Origin: Proteiniphilum acetatigenes DSM 18083
GTDB taxonomy: Bacteria > Bacteroidota > Bacteroidia > Bacteroidales > Dysgonomonadaceae
Assembly (NCBI RefSeq): GCF_000380985.1
Contig: NZ_KB905695.1
Location: 372,001-436,000, forward strand
Direction of reading: 5' to 3'
DNA length: 64,000 nt
In this document: piece by piece, positions 8,393 to 16,512 of the stretch
How positions within the stretch are numbered: the stretch's first letter is position 1
Layout: each line of letters opens with the position of its first letter
Notes under the pieces: generated by a model
What the model saw: the letters and a program-made list of their open reading frames with translations, nothing else
Databases searched by the model: none
What the model was told of the DNA's origin: nothing
Program-made: the position numbers and the translations under genes

Positions 8393-9856
8393 CTATTCCT
8401 CTTTTTCAGTCTCTTCTTCCACCGGGATTATTTCCGGGCGGTCTTCCCCTTTCAAATAATTAGGAAGGTTCATTCCCGCCATGTTGAACAGATCATCGAG
8501 GGGTGGAATAGTTTTCATCAGTCCCGATACGAAGTTGGCAGTAGATCCCTTGCCCTGTTCGTTATTGCCCGCGTCCCAGACGGTCACTTTATCTATCTTC
8601 AGATTCTTCACTGCTTCGACCTGCGTTTTAATCAGTTCAGGAAGTTTCTCGATCATCAGCAATTGATAAGCTTTGTCGGGATTTCCACCTGCGGCGGAAA
8701 CCACATCTCTGTATCCTTGTGCCTGCTTACTGAGGATTTCGAATAGCCCACGCGCTTCCGCATCCATCTTGGCAAAGATAGCGTCGGCTTCCCCTTTTGC
8801 CTGTACGCGGATACGTTCGGCCTCGGCTTGTGCGTCGATGATCGCTTTCTGTTTGGCAATTTCAGCCGGCACCACGATATTGGCTGTTTCGGTGGAACGT
8901 TCGCGTTCAGCACGTGCATTCTCCGCTTTTTGCTCTGCAGAATAGGCTTCTTCCAGGGCTTTTGCCTGCTGTACCTTTTCTGCTGCTACGGCAATACGTG
9001 CTGCCTCGGCTTCTTTTTCACGGCGTGCGGCATCGGATTGGGCGATAGTGATTTTTGCCGTATTTTCTCCTTCCACCGCTGTGGCATTGGCTTCCGATGT
9101 TTTGATACGGGTCAGTTTATCGGCTTCGGCTTTGCCGATCGCTTCGTCTTTTCTGGCCGAGGCAATGTTCACCTCACGGTCTTTATCGGCCACGGCCTTA
9201 CCGGTTTCACCAATCTTTTCCTGTTCCGCCACACTTATTTTGGCTTCGTTAATCGCTTTGGCTGCGGCTTCCTTACCCAACGCTTCAATATATCCCGATT
9301 CATCCCTGATGTCGGTTACGTTCACATTGATAAGCTTCAGGCCCACTTTCTTCAATTCTGAATCTACGGTCTTAGAGATGGCCTCGAGGAATTTATCACG
9401 GTCGGAGTTGATCTCTTCGATCGACATGGTGGCGATCACCAGACGTAACTGTCCGAAAAGAATATCGGATGCCAGTTCCCTGATTTTATCGGGAGTAAGG
9501 CCGAGTAACCTTTCAGCTGCGGTATTCATTAATTCCGGTTCCGATGAGATGGCAATGGTAAAGCGGGAAGGAACATCTACACGAATATTCTGTCGGCTCA
9601 ATGCATTGGTGAGATTAGCCTCTATTGATAACGGTTTCAGGTCGAGGAATGCATAATCCTGAATGACGGGCCAGATAAAAGCACCACCGCCATGGATACA
9701 TCGGGCCGATGACCCGCCGGTCCGTCCGTAGACGACCAGTATCTTGTCGGAGGGACATCTCTTAAAGCGCGATGCCAATGCCAGGATGGTGACGAAGATG
9801 ACGACTGCCAGGACAATAATTAAAAACATGGGTGATGAAAGCATTTCGGGTGTCAT
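8393..9856 (-). CDS. Flotillin-like SPFH membrane-scaffold protein
   Basis: Predicted membrane-microdomain scaffold of 487 residues. An N-terminal hydrophobic helix (about 10-27) anchors it. The SPFH/band-7 domain spans roughly 35-190, and a long Ala/Glu-rich heptad region (about 195-370, many AEA words) follows, as in FloT/YuaG. The acidic tail ends EEETEKEE. It lies 6 bp after an NfeD-type gene, the same pairing as B. subtilis yuaF-yuaG. Confidence 0.92.
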   Translation of the reverse strand: MTPEMLSSPMFLIIVLAVVIFVTILALASRFKRCPSDKILVVYGRTGGSSARCIHGGGAFIWPVIQDYAFLDLKPLSIEANLTNALSRQNIRVDVPSRFTIAISSEPELMNTAAERLLGLTPDKIRELASDILFGQLRLVIATMSIEEINSDRDKFLEAISKTVDSELKKVGLKLINVNVTDIRDESGYIEALGKEAAAKAINEAKISVAEQEKIGETGKAVADKDREVNIASARKDEAIGKAEADKLTRIKTSEANATAVEGENTAKITIAQSDAARREKEAEAARIAVAAEKVQQAKALEEAYSAEQKAENARAERERSTETANIVVPAEIAKQKAIIDAQAEAERIRVQAKGEADAIFAKMDAEARGLFEILSKQAQGYRDVVSAAGGNPDKAYQLLMIEKLPELIKTQVEAVKNLKIDKVTVWDAGNNEQGKGSTANFVSGLMKTIPPLDDLFNMAGMNLPNYLKGEDRPEIIPVEEETEKEE

Positions 9857-9862
9857 AAATAT

Positions 9863-10432
9863 TTAGATTTTTTCGACTATTAGAATGTTGTTATTTTCTA
9901 TTTTGACGATTTTTACGGTCGACTGCGAATGAATAGGTTCTTTCTCATCGGTCATGGCGTCCAGTTCGCGTAGCGAGCCGCCCACACTGATAAGTATTTT
10001 TCCTTTACCCATGCGATTCGCCGGAATGGTCAGATATACTTCGGCTGTTTTATGGAGTGCCTTTTCCATCTTGAATGAATTATCTTCTGCCAACCGCAGG
10101 AAAACCCTTACGATCATAAAGAAGATAGCTACAAACAAAACTCCGGAGATTACGGCTGCCAGGATCAGTAAGGTTTTGTTGGGGATAAGATTATAGAATG
10201 CGATCCCTGCCCATCCGAAGCCGAGTAAAAAATTAATGAGATTCCGGAGAGAGAACAGTTGAAACGGAGCATCCCCGTCACTCAGGTCGCCTTCGAAATC
10301 GGCTTCCACTCCGTCCATGGAATCTCCACCTACAAATGTCAGAATAGTCTGGATAATAAAAATCACGGTAACAGGGGCGGCGATATACCAAAAGGTTCGC
10401 AACAGGGGTTCGGCGTTTTGCAGGATATCCAT
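9863..10432 (-). CDS. NfeD/YuaF-like membrane protein
   Basis: Partner of the flotillin encoded 6 bp downstream. The 189-residue protein has a hydrophobic helix near 13-33, two more between about 63 and 112, and a C-terminal OB-fold-like domain (about 120-189, GKGKILISVGGSLRELDAM and TVKIVKIENNNILIVEK), the NfeD arrangement. Such proteins are thought to help organise flotillin domains; no enzymatic role is implied. Confidence 0.85.
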   Translation of the reverse strand: MDILQNAEPLLRTFWYIAAPVTVIFIIQTILTFVGGDSMDGVEADFEGDLSDGDAPFQLFSLRNLINFLLGFGWAGIAFYNLIPNKTLLILAAVISGVLFVAIFFMIVRVFLRLAEDNSFKMEKALHKTAEVYLTIPANRMGKGKILISVGGSLRELDAMTDEKEPIHSQSTVKIVKIENNNILIVEKI

Positions 10433-10452
10433 ATCTATTGGGATTTAATGCT

Positions 10453-10460
10453 CAAAGATA
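10453..10460 (-). promoter_or_regulatory. -7 box for the NfeD-flotillin operon
   Basis: TATCTTTG on the minus strand, 20 bp before the NfeD start. It implies a short leader and co-transcription of both genes. Confidence 0.5.
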
Positions 10461-10540
10461 CAAAATGAATTTTAGATAGACAAGCAGCCCGCTACATCTC
10501 AATAAATGAAAATCCAAATCCTTTCCACGTCCGTTATATT

Positions 10541-10734
10541 TTACAGCTCCGATAAGTCAAAAAAATCGGAATCGAAGGTTACAATGGTAAAATCCTTTTC
10601 TTTGGCAAACTGCCATATTTCCACATCTTCGTGGTCGTTAAGCCCCACGGAGTTACATGCCTGCTGTGGAAAAAATCGTCCGGTAACAGACGCATAATGC
10701 GGAATGAGATATTCTGGTCAAAAAGCAGTTTCAT
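10541..10734 (-). pseudogene. DUF5615 PIN-like toxin, frameshifted
   Basis: Begins MKLLFDQNISFRIMRLLPDD one base after the stop of the DUF433 gene, the usual antitoxin-toxin order. The reading frame breaks near 10645-10655. The family-like continuation VGLNDHEDVEIWQFAKEKDF, then TIVTFDSDFFDLS, is found in another frame and stops at 10541, so a single-base loss explains the break. Even when repaired, the product is about 64 residues, while the family is usually above 100, so the 3' end is also missing. Sequencing error at the shift site is the alternative. Confidence 0.75.
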
Positions 10735-10735
10735 C

Positions 10736-10957
10736 TCAGGCTGTTTGCAAAGAGCGTTCGCGTCGGGCGGCAAATGCCAGGCAAGCAAGAATGTCTTCCT
10801 TCGTCAACTCAGGAAAATCAGCGATAATTTCATCGTAGGTCATTCCTACCGAAAGCCAGCCCAACACATCGTAAACCGTAATACGGGTATCCCTTACGCA
10901 AGGTTTACCAAAACGTTTTTTCGGATTGATCCGGATAATGTGATTAAAATCTACCAT
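10736..10957 (-). CDS. DUF433 antitoxin-like protein
   Basis: A 73-residue winged-helix-like protein of the DUF433 family, which typically pairs with DUF5615 PIN-like toxins as a type II toxin-antitoxin module. The core RFGKPCVRDTRITVYDVLGW, GMTYDEIIADFPELTKEDI and ACLAFAARRE is intact. The start at MVDFNHIIRI was chosen because a good promoter ends just upstream; a longer frame exists. Its toxin partner is frameshifted, so it may be an orphan. Confidence 0.85.
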   Translation of the reverse strand: MVDFNHIIRINPKKRFGKPCVRDTRITVYDVLGWLSVGMTYDEIIADFPELTKEDILACLAFAARRERSLQTA

Positions 10958-10983
10958 AATAAATTCATTTTTAAAGGGATTTA

Positions 10984-11014
10984 CAAATATACGAAAAAAC
11001 AAAAGATGAACAAG
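10984..11014 (-). promoter_or_regulatory. Promoter of the DUF433 module
   Basis: On the minus strand a TTG is followed by 19 bp and then TATATTTG (10984-10991). This matches the Bacteroidetes -33/-7 arrangement closely. Confidence 0.65.
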
Positions 11015-11114
11015 ACAAATTTAATCGAAGTTATACCGATCGCATCTGTAGCCATTCCCGGCCAGCGCATAAGTATGACCGGTAAGGCATTGATCCCGGG
11101 TAATACACCTCCCC

Positions 11115-11693
11115 TCATTTCCTCCTCAAAAGCAATATTATCAGGAGCAGGAGCGCCATGCCCGTCACCAGCAAGGCGAGATGGTATATGACGCGCGTTC
11201 CGGAATACTCGCTTTTCTGCTTTTCCTTTTCCTGTGATTGGGTTTTATACTTTAATTCCACCGCCTTTTGGATGCTGTCGCGGATGTGCAGGCTCCACTG
11301 CATGTCCTGCCGGGAAATATCCCTTTCTTCTTCCCGGCGTTCCGGGAAATAATAAGGCACCACTACCGTATCCCCGTCGAGGAATACCGTGTCCGTCCTT
11401 GTCCGGTAAAACGTGACAATGCGTTCCCGGGTACGCGTGTCGGCATACTGTTTTTCCCGGTCGATGCGGGTATGGATCTGCGACGTGTCTTTCAGGACGA
11501 AATAGCCCAGCCCGAATGCCACCGATGCCCCGTTGCACACTTCCTTGACGGCTATTTGCTTGAGGATGTCGATACACGCCCTGAGCGTGATGGCATTCAG
11601 GTCGGTGCGGCGGGCTACCGCCGTCTTGATAAGGTCGTCCTTGTTGAGCGATTTACTGGTTATCACAAGCATGTGGCGCCCGGATAGCGACAC
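11115..11693 (-). CDS. HU-like domain joined to a coiled-coil/transmembrane tail
   Basis: The first ~75 residues (LNKDDLIKTAVARRTDLNAI, then ACIDILKQIAVKEVCNGASV) resemble the N-terminal part of the Bacteroidetes HU-related DNA-binding family, which is normally about twice this length. From about residue 77 the sequence changes abruptly to a charged helical stretch (DTVFLDGDTVVVPYYFPER, EEERDISRQDMQ) ending in a single transmembrane helix (about 168-188) and RRK. That tail has the look of small phage-type or envelope coiled-coil proteins. A DNA-binding start and a membrane tail make little sense together, so a deletion fusion is likely. Start uncertain (11693 or 11672). Confidence 0.5.
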   Translation of the reverse strand: MSLSGRHMLVITSKSLNKDDLIKTAVARRTDLNAITLRACIDILKQIAVKEVCNGASVAFGLGYFVLKDTSQIHTRIDREKQYADTRTRERIVTFYRTRTDTVFLDGDTVVVPYYFPERREEERDISRQDMQWSLHIRDSIQKAVELKYKTQSQEKEKQKSEYSGTRVIYHLALLVTGMALLLLIILLLRRK

Positions 11694-11725
11694 GCAGAAT
11701 ACATTTCTTCCTACGGATAAGCAAC

Positions 11726-13113
11726 TCAGTTATAATAAAAGAGTTCACCATTGAGGATGAAGAATACTTTACCCTTCTTTTTTGCGGTATTGTTGTTCAA
11801 ATGTAACAGGGCGTTTTTCGGGGTGTTGAATTCGATGGTTTGTCCCGTCGCCGTTTTCTTGCCGATTGATTTCCAACCGTTGTCCTTCCAGCAAAACAAC
11901 TCATACTCATATCCTTCATAAATGCCAATCCCCAGGAGCCGGGGAGAGTAACGGATAACCGCTATTTTCTTTTCTTCCCCGAAATCTAACCCAGTCCAAG
12001 AGTTATCCGGTTCGATTGCGTCATAGAAAGTGGTGATATCACCGTCGAACGCCTTGTCTCCGGTGTCGCCTAAATCGTTATATGAGCCGGCGGATCCGAA
12101 CGGTGTTTTACCGGGACGGTAATATTTGTTATATTATCATGTTCCGAAGAAATATCATATAAATTGTCCTGAAACAAGGGCGGGGTATGCATTTCATCTG
12201 TTTCAACAACCCTGTGGCGCTTATAGGTTTTCCTGTAAGCCTTTGCTTTCTGCAATGTGTTGCCCTGATGAGGTTTGTAAGGATTGGTTTCGGTACCCAT
12301 GAAGGATATATGTTGCCCGGCACTGTCGCAAACACTGTTCCAACTATGTCCTGTAGGGAGAGTTTTCCACTGCGGGGTAAAATCAATGGTTACAGGAATA
12401 CCCAACCCCCGCATCACAAAAGCGGCCAATGCCGCCTGGCTGTCACACATCCCTTTGGTTGTTGCCATCAATTGGGTAAAACTCATGTTTGAGAAGTCCT
12501 TGTCCAGACGGAAGCGAGGTAAGAGGTCATTCACTTTTCTGCAAGCTTCTACTGCCGTAATTGTTGAATCTTCCTTTAGCGATTGATTGATATCGGCAAA
12601 GCTGGCGAGGACTTTTTCACGCCAGTTTTCGAGCGGTTCGGCTTCGATCCTGTACGGAAGGATCTCCTCGCAAAAGGTGTCGAATGAAATATGTTTTCCC
12701 CACGGCTTGTCGTTCCAGACCTGGAATGCTAGGTCGATACTGGAGACCAGGTATTCTGCCGTGATGTGGTTGACATCGTCCCTTCTGACCGGATTGCCCA
12801 TTTTATAGGCATCCAACACTTTTGATTTGTCCGAGGAACTGCTCCACCGCAGGTTTACGGTCGCCACATCTTCCCAAGGGGCCTCATAATATTCGGAATA
12901 TTTCCCCGGCATGTTCAGGATAAGAAATCCGGCTGCTTTTAGTTTCAGGCTATCCGCAGGATCGGCCTTGTAATGAGCAATCACCCGTTCTAATTCATGT
13001 CTGTTTGAGCCGGCAAGTCCTAATACCTCTTCCAGCGGGCTATCATTCTTATGGGAACAGGCGGAGGAAAGAAGAAAAAAACAGAAAAAAAGAATTCCAG
13101 AAAGATACTTCAT
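11726..13113 (-). pseudogene. Transglutaminase-like lipoprotein with discoidin tail, frameshifted
   Basis: Starts MKYLSGILFF with a lipoprotein signal (LSSAC). The intact N-terminal part carries a transglutaminase-like core with Cys223 (TTKGMCDSQAAL) and His256 (TGHSWNSV). The frame closes at 12070 after VPVKHR. A different frame continues at once as PGKTPFGSAGSYNDLGDTGD, AFDGDITTFYDAIEPDNSW and TGLDFGEEKKIAVIRYSPR to a stop at 11726, a clear F5/8-type (discoidin) domain. As I recall the family, a longer linker separates the two domains, so the junction looks like an out-of-frame deletion. It sits 44 bp downstream of the clostripain-like gene. Confidence 0.75.
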
Positions 13114-13157
13114 CGCTATTTCTTGCTTATAATATAAATCGTTTATGATTTTTTCCA

Positions 13158-14249
13158 TTAAAATAAATGGTAAATTCCTGCTGCATTATACCATCCCGAT
13201 TTCCTGTAATATGTGTTCAGATCATCCCTCCCAGGATGGGATATGTAGCAACTCAATCCACAATAGGTTTCGATTTCGTATTCAGATAAAAACATCGGAG
13301 TATGAGCCTTGTAAATGACTACTTTGTTGAGTTGGTCGGTGAATATACTTTTATCTGTTTCGGGAAAAACCGTATCCACAAAATCTGCTAAATCGAAACA
13401 ATATTGTTCCTCGTAAGTATCCATTCGTTGAACCGTGGTTCGGTCAAACGGAGAAATATTTGCTATATTATCTTCAAAAAGCTGTTTTAATCGGAGAGCC
13501 AGTTCCTGTACATATCGTGTTTCAATAACAGAAACGGTTGCCGAACGATATGCTCCCTGCATATTATCATAGTAATTATAATAATGCTGTGCCACAGATT
13601 TATAATCGATTACCGGTTTTATCAGTTCAGGGATAACCCTGTCATAAGGGAATCCATTATAAATGATTTCCATAGAGGATGCTATGATATAATCCGTTTT
13701 ATCTTTCAGCTCATAGGCTACTTCCACGGCCCCCATCAGACAGGCGTCGAACAAGATAAAATCGAAATGAACTGGTAGCGACATTGACAGATCGGGAATA
13801 TTCATTTCACTTCCATGATCTCTTCCAAATGACCTTAATGACATGTTTGAAGGAAGCCATGATGTTCCATGCGACCATAAAACCAATCCATAGCCATGAG
13901 CAGGATATAAATCAATAACATCTTTCAAAACATCTTGCATTTGAGAGGCAGAAGCCGAATTTATTTCGGGATATGTTTTTACTGTTTTGGCTGAATTCGG
14001 TGCTATCTCTAACAAATAAGGCGATTCTCCCGATAAATCGACAAACACTATCAGATGGACATCTTTGCGGTTATACCCTTTCTTTATTTCTTCTATATCG
14101 TTAAGGGCATCAGCAGATAAGTCATTATCTGCTGACATATAAATAATAACAGTACGATTAACTGATTCGGGACGTAATGATTCATCCTTTTCGCACGAAA
14201 ATAAAATAAAAGTCAACGCAACAATATATGTAGTGAAAATTTTATACAT
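13158..14249 (-). CDS. Clostripain-like cysteine peptidase (C11), lipoprotein
   Basis: Predicted surface or periplasmic peptidase of 363 residues with a lipoprotein signal (LFSC, Cys19). The catalytic dyad is visible as His127 (LVLWSHGTSW) and Cys170 (FDACLMGAVEVAYEL), and the YMSADNDLSADALNDIEEI opening is typical of the family. The C11 peptidases cut after Arg or Lys and often self-activate. The reading frame is intact, unlike the transglutaminase gene immediately downstream. Confidence 0.9.
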   Translation of the reverse strand: MYKIFTTYIVALTFILFSCEKDESLRPESVNRTVIIYMSADNDLSADALNDIEEIKKGYNRKDVHLIVFVDLSGESPYLLEIAPNSAKTVKTYPEINSASASQMQDVLKDVIDLYPAHGYGLVLWSHGTSWLPSNMSLRSFGRDHGSEMNIPDLSMSLPVHFDFILFDACLMGAVEVAYELKDKTDYIIASSMEIIYNGFPYDRVIPELIKPVIDYKSVAQHYYNYYDNMQGAYRSATVSVIETRYVQELALRLKQLFEDNIANISPFDRTTVQRMDTYEEQYCFDLADFVDTVFPETDKSIFTDQLNKVVIYKAHTPMFLSEYEIETYCGLSCYISHPGRDDLNTYYRKSGWYNAAGIYHLF

Positions 14250-14309
14250 ACTATAAATTTTAAATCTCCGACCCTATACAAATCATCGATTTATCCGGGC
14301 CGGAGAGAT

Positions 14310-14819
14310 TCACGAAAGAATATTACTTAACTCTAAAAGAAATTTAGAGCCGCCATTTAAGAGTAATATGTACTTCTTACCAAAATTATCTCTTATAATT
14401 AATTGACTGCCATTAATATGTTCATAATCAGATATTATGTTTAAAGACAAACACATCAACATTTTATTCCGATCAAAAAACTCTGTTCCCAAAAAGAGAA
14501 TACGCTTATCCGTAAGAAATAAAAAGCCATCTAACAAAACAATATTTCTTTTCAGGTTAGCATTGGTTTTTATGATTAGTTTTTCTTCAGATAACAAATC
14601 AAAACTTATATCCATTCTTCTACCTGTTTGCTTGTTTAACACTTTGAAGAAAAAATAAGTTGCAGGTATACTGAGTATAGCAGAGAGAATAAATGCAAGA
14701 ATGATCATTCCCCAAGTTAATTTCTCCTGCCTCACAACTATTATTGGAATTATAGTAAATACTATAGTCCAACTTAAATAAAATAAAATAAACTGCTTTT
14801 TGGTAGGTTTGCTTTTCAT
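14310..14819 (-). CDS. Small membrane protein with PH/GRAM-like domain (paralogue A)
   Basis: Unknown function. Of 169 residues, two hydrophobic helices (about 12-30 and 37-58) are followed by a beta-rich domain (EEKLIIKTNANLKRNIVLLD, GFLFLTDKRILFLGTEFFDR) with the spacing of bacterial PH/GRAM domains. It is paralogous to the protein at 18732-19238: both share the NWTI/SWTI first helix, TNA.LK and TDK.ILF.GTEFFDRNK. The pair brackets the most decayed part of the window. It could be an accessory or immunity-type membrane protein, but nothing in the sequence proves this. Confidence 0.75.
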   Translation of the reverse strand: MKSKPTKKQFILFYLSWTIVFTIIPIIVVRQEKLTWGMIILAFILSAILSIPATYFFFKVLNKQTGRRMDISFDLLSEEKLIIKTNANLKRNIVLLDGFLFLTDKRILFLGTEFFDRNKMLMCLSLNIISDYEHINGSQLIIRDNFGKKYILLLNGGSKFLLELSNILS

Positions 14820-14843
14820 ATTACTTTTATATTATTGTGGTTA

Positions 14844-15221
14844 TTACCAAAATGTAACTAAAATACCCATAAGTGCTGAACCTCCGATTGCTCCTTGTGC
14901 TCCACCTACGACTGCTCCAGTAATACCAACGGTTATAGTCCCCGGGCCTGGAGCTGCGACAGTTCCCATTGATCCACCGGCTATGGCTCCCATCACAGCA
15001 CCAGATGCGGCACCGGCGAAATCAGCTTTTACAACCTCTTCAGCTTTTGGCATAAAAGTGTTCTGCCACCATTCTCCAAAATTCCAACTGGATTCATTCC
15101 CATTTTTTAACCTGACACCTCGTCCTCTATACGGATAATTTGGAAAAAGAGATTTACCGGATGAGGAAATTTGTCCGGTAAATCTCCTGAGTCGTTCAGA
15201 ACAGCTGTTTAATGGCTTCAT
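14844..15221 (-). CDS. Glycine-zipper protein, possible bacteriocin-like peptide
   Basis: A 125-residue product. The C-terminal 60 residues are a run of small residues with repeated GxxxG spacing (GAASGAVMGAIAGGSMGTVA, GAVVGGAQGAIGGSALMGIL), preceded by NFGEWWQNTFMPKAEEVVKA. Such glycine zippers insert in membranes and occur in colicin-V-like bacteriocins and in envelope proteins. No double-glycine leader or signal peptide is seen. The start at MKPLNSC overlaps the upstream three-helix membrane protein gene by 26 bp, suggesting coupled translation. Confidence 0.5.
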   Translation of the reverse strand: MKPLNSCSERLRRFTGQISSSGKSLFPNYPYRGRGVRLKNGNESSWNFGEWWQNTFMPKAEEVVKADFAGAASGAVMGAIAGGSMGTVAAPGPGTITVGITGAVVGGAQGAIGGSALMGILVTFW

Positions 15222-15477
15222 AAAGCCATAATCCCGACAAAAGTCCCGCGGCATACATCAATCTGGCACAAGTGCCGTATCGTCCATTTTGTTGAAATCT
15301 TTTCGACGCTTTAAGGCATGTAATAGTTAATGTGACTGCCAATAATATGTAGGTTATACCCCAAAAGATATCGGGTACATTATATAGCCCTGAAGTAGAA
15401 AAGATGACAAGCAGGATAAATATGCCGGCAGCAACCGCAAATGGCCAGCTTGCTTTGAGTTGTTCTTTAAAATTCAT
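15196..15477 (-). CDS. Small three-helix membrane protein
   Basis: Unknown function; 93 residues from MNFKEQLKASWPF. Three predicted membrane helices lie near 11-30, 37-54 and 70-88. Its stop overlaps the start of the glycine-zipper gene. The pairing of a short polytopic protein with a glycine-zipper peptide is reminiscent of bacteriocin-immunity pairs, but no homology is claimed. Confidence 0.65.
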   Translation of the reverse strand: MNFKEQLKASWPFAVAAGIFILLVIFSTSGLYNVPDIFWGITYILLAVTLTITCLKASKRFQQNGRYGTCARLMYAAGLLSGLWLYEAIKQLF

Positions 15478-15525
15478 ATTATACCAGATGTTTTTTACAT
15501 TGTTCTTTTTTATTTCTCCAGTCAA

Positions 15526-16314
15526 TTATAATATCTCATCAAAAAGTTTTAGGTATTTGGACTGGTCGAATTTGTTATCGAAACCGTCTGCTATTATTTG
15601 CCGGAAGAGACTGGAAAACCGGAGTGCCTTTCCCTGTGGGCAATGAATCGATAAAGTCCATAACTCATCGTCCATGACACAACGGAATGTCACTTCAAAA
15701 CCATCCACGATGTTCAGAGGTATTCCTACTCCTTTGAAATTTTCAATCAGTATTGAAGTTTTGTCATGTATTTTCTCAGCTAATTCTTTATTAATCTGAA
15801 GTTTCAAGGGTTCAGGCCGATAAGGTTTATACAGGTTATCCTGATTTTCAAGAAGAATTGCCTGTTTGTTATGTTCCCTTATCCGGTTCTCTGTTTCACG
15901 GGAGACCACAGTGGACAACCAAAAAGGGGTGACAATTGGTGTCGACTTTTCCAACAACACATTCTTCAATTTATTATAATACACATCCAAGTTTTGCAAA
16001 CGCATCACTTCCAGTTCATAGGAATCGTCCTGTCGGTTTTTAATAATGCGGAATACAGCAGCTTCGTTACTTCCCTCGGGAGAATCCGTGAATACGAATT
16101 CCACAAAGGCGTTTTTAGTCCCAAAAAATAACCTGTCAATTACCGATTTATGTTTCAGGTTGTAAATGTTTGCATCTTCCGTCACGCCTGGGTGAATCAC
16201 ATTATATTCAATCGTTTTTAAATATTTTCCTCCATTCACATGATTTACAGGATAAGACATGATTAAGTTGCTGGTAAATGCAACCAGGATTAATAAAATA
16301 AGAGTAGCCTTCAT
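15526..16314 (-). CDS. Hypothetical exported protein
   Basis: Not recognised. It has 262 residues with a plausible N-terminal signal sequence (ATLILLILVAFTSNLIMSYP). The rest is a mixed alpha/beta sequence without cysteines in a metal pattern or an obvious catalytic signature. The frame is intact and the end LFDEIL looks complete. It is on the same strand as the membrane-protein genes that follow, with a 48-bp gap. Confidence 0.7.
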   Translation of the reverse strand: MKATLILLILVAFTSNLIMSYPVNHVNGGKYLKTIEYNVIHPGVTEDANIYNLKHKSVIDRLFFGTKNAFVEFVFTDSPEGSNEAAVFRIIKNRQDDSYELEVMRLQNLDVYYNKLKNVLLEKSTPIVTPFWLSTVVSRETENRIREHNKQAILLENQDNLYKPYRPEPLKLQINKELAEKIHDKTSILIENFKGVGIPLNIVDGFEVTFRCVMDDELWTLSIHCPQGKALRFSSLFRQIIADGFDNKFDQSKYLKLFDEIL

Positions 16315-16319
16315 TTATT

Positions 16320-16459
16320 CTAATTTAAAAGTTCAAGTATTTGTCTTGTAAAGTCAATAATTCCTAAGTTGTATCAATAATAGTGGAATGCGCCATTGTA
16401 ATAAATTGCATGTCCAATTCCTGGATATTTATTAATTGATTTCACCTTATTCCAAAATC
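16320..16459 (-). pseudogene. Unidentified C-terminal gene remnant
   Basis: Outside the intact genes, the minus strand reads KVKSINKYPGIGHAIYYNGA, then FHYY, an in-frame TGA at 16374-16376, and YNLGIIDFTRQILELLN before a stop at 16320. The composition is protein-like but no family was recognised. It is placed directly before the exported-protein gene and may be the tail of a deleted gene. Confidence 0.3.
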
Positions 16460-16512
16460 AATGAGAGGCAGGCGGCTTGCCGGAATAGGAAAGTGTATTA
16501 TGCCGCCTTGTC

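Noticed and set aside
8828-9656. Two long plus-strand frames opposite the flotillin gene
   Set aside because: Caused by the Ala/Glu-rich repeats of the flotillin; no independent signal.
10631-11191. Plus-strand frame of 186 codons across the DUF433/DUF5615 module
   Set aside because: Runs through the antitoxin, its promoter and the end of the HU-like gene; no recognisable domain.
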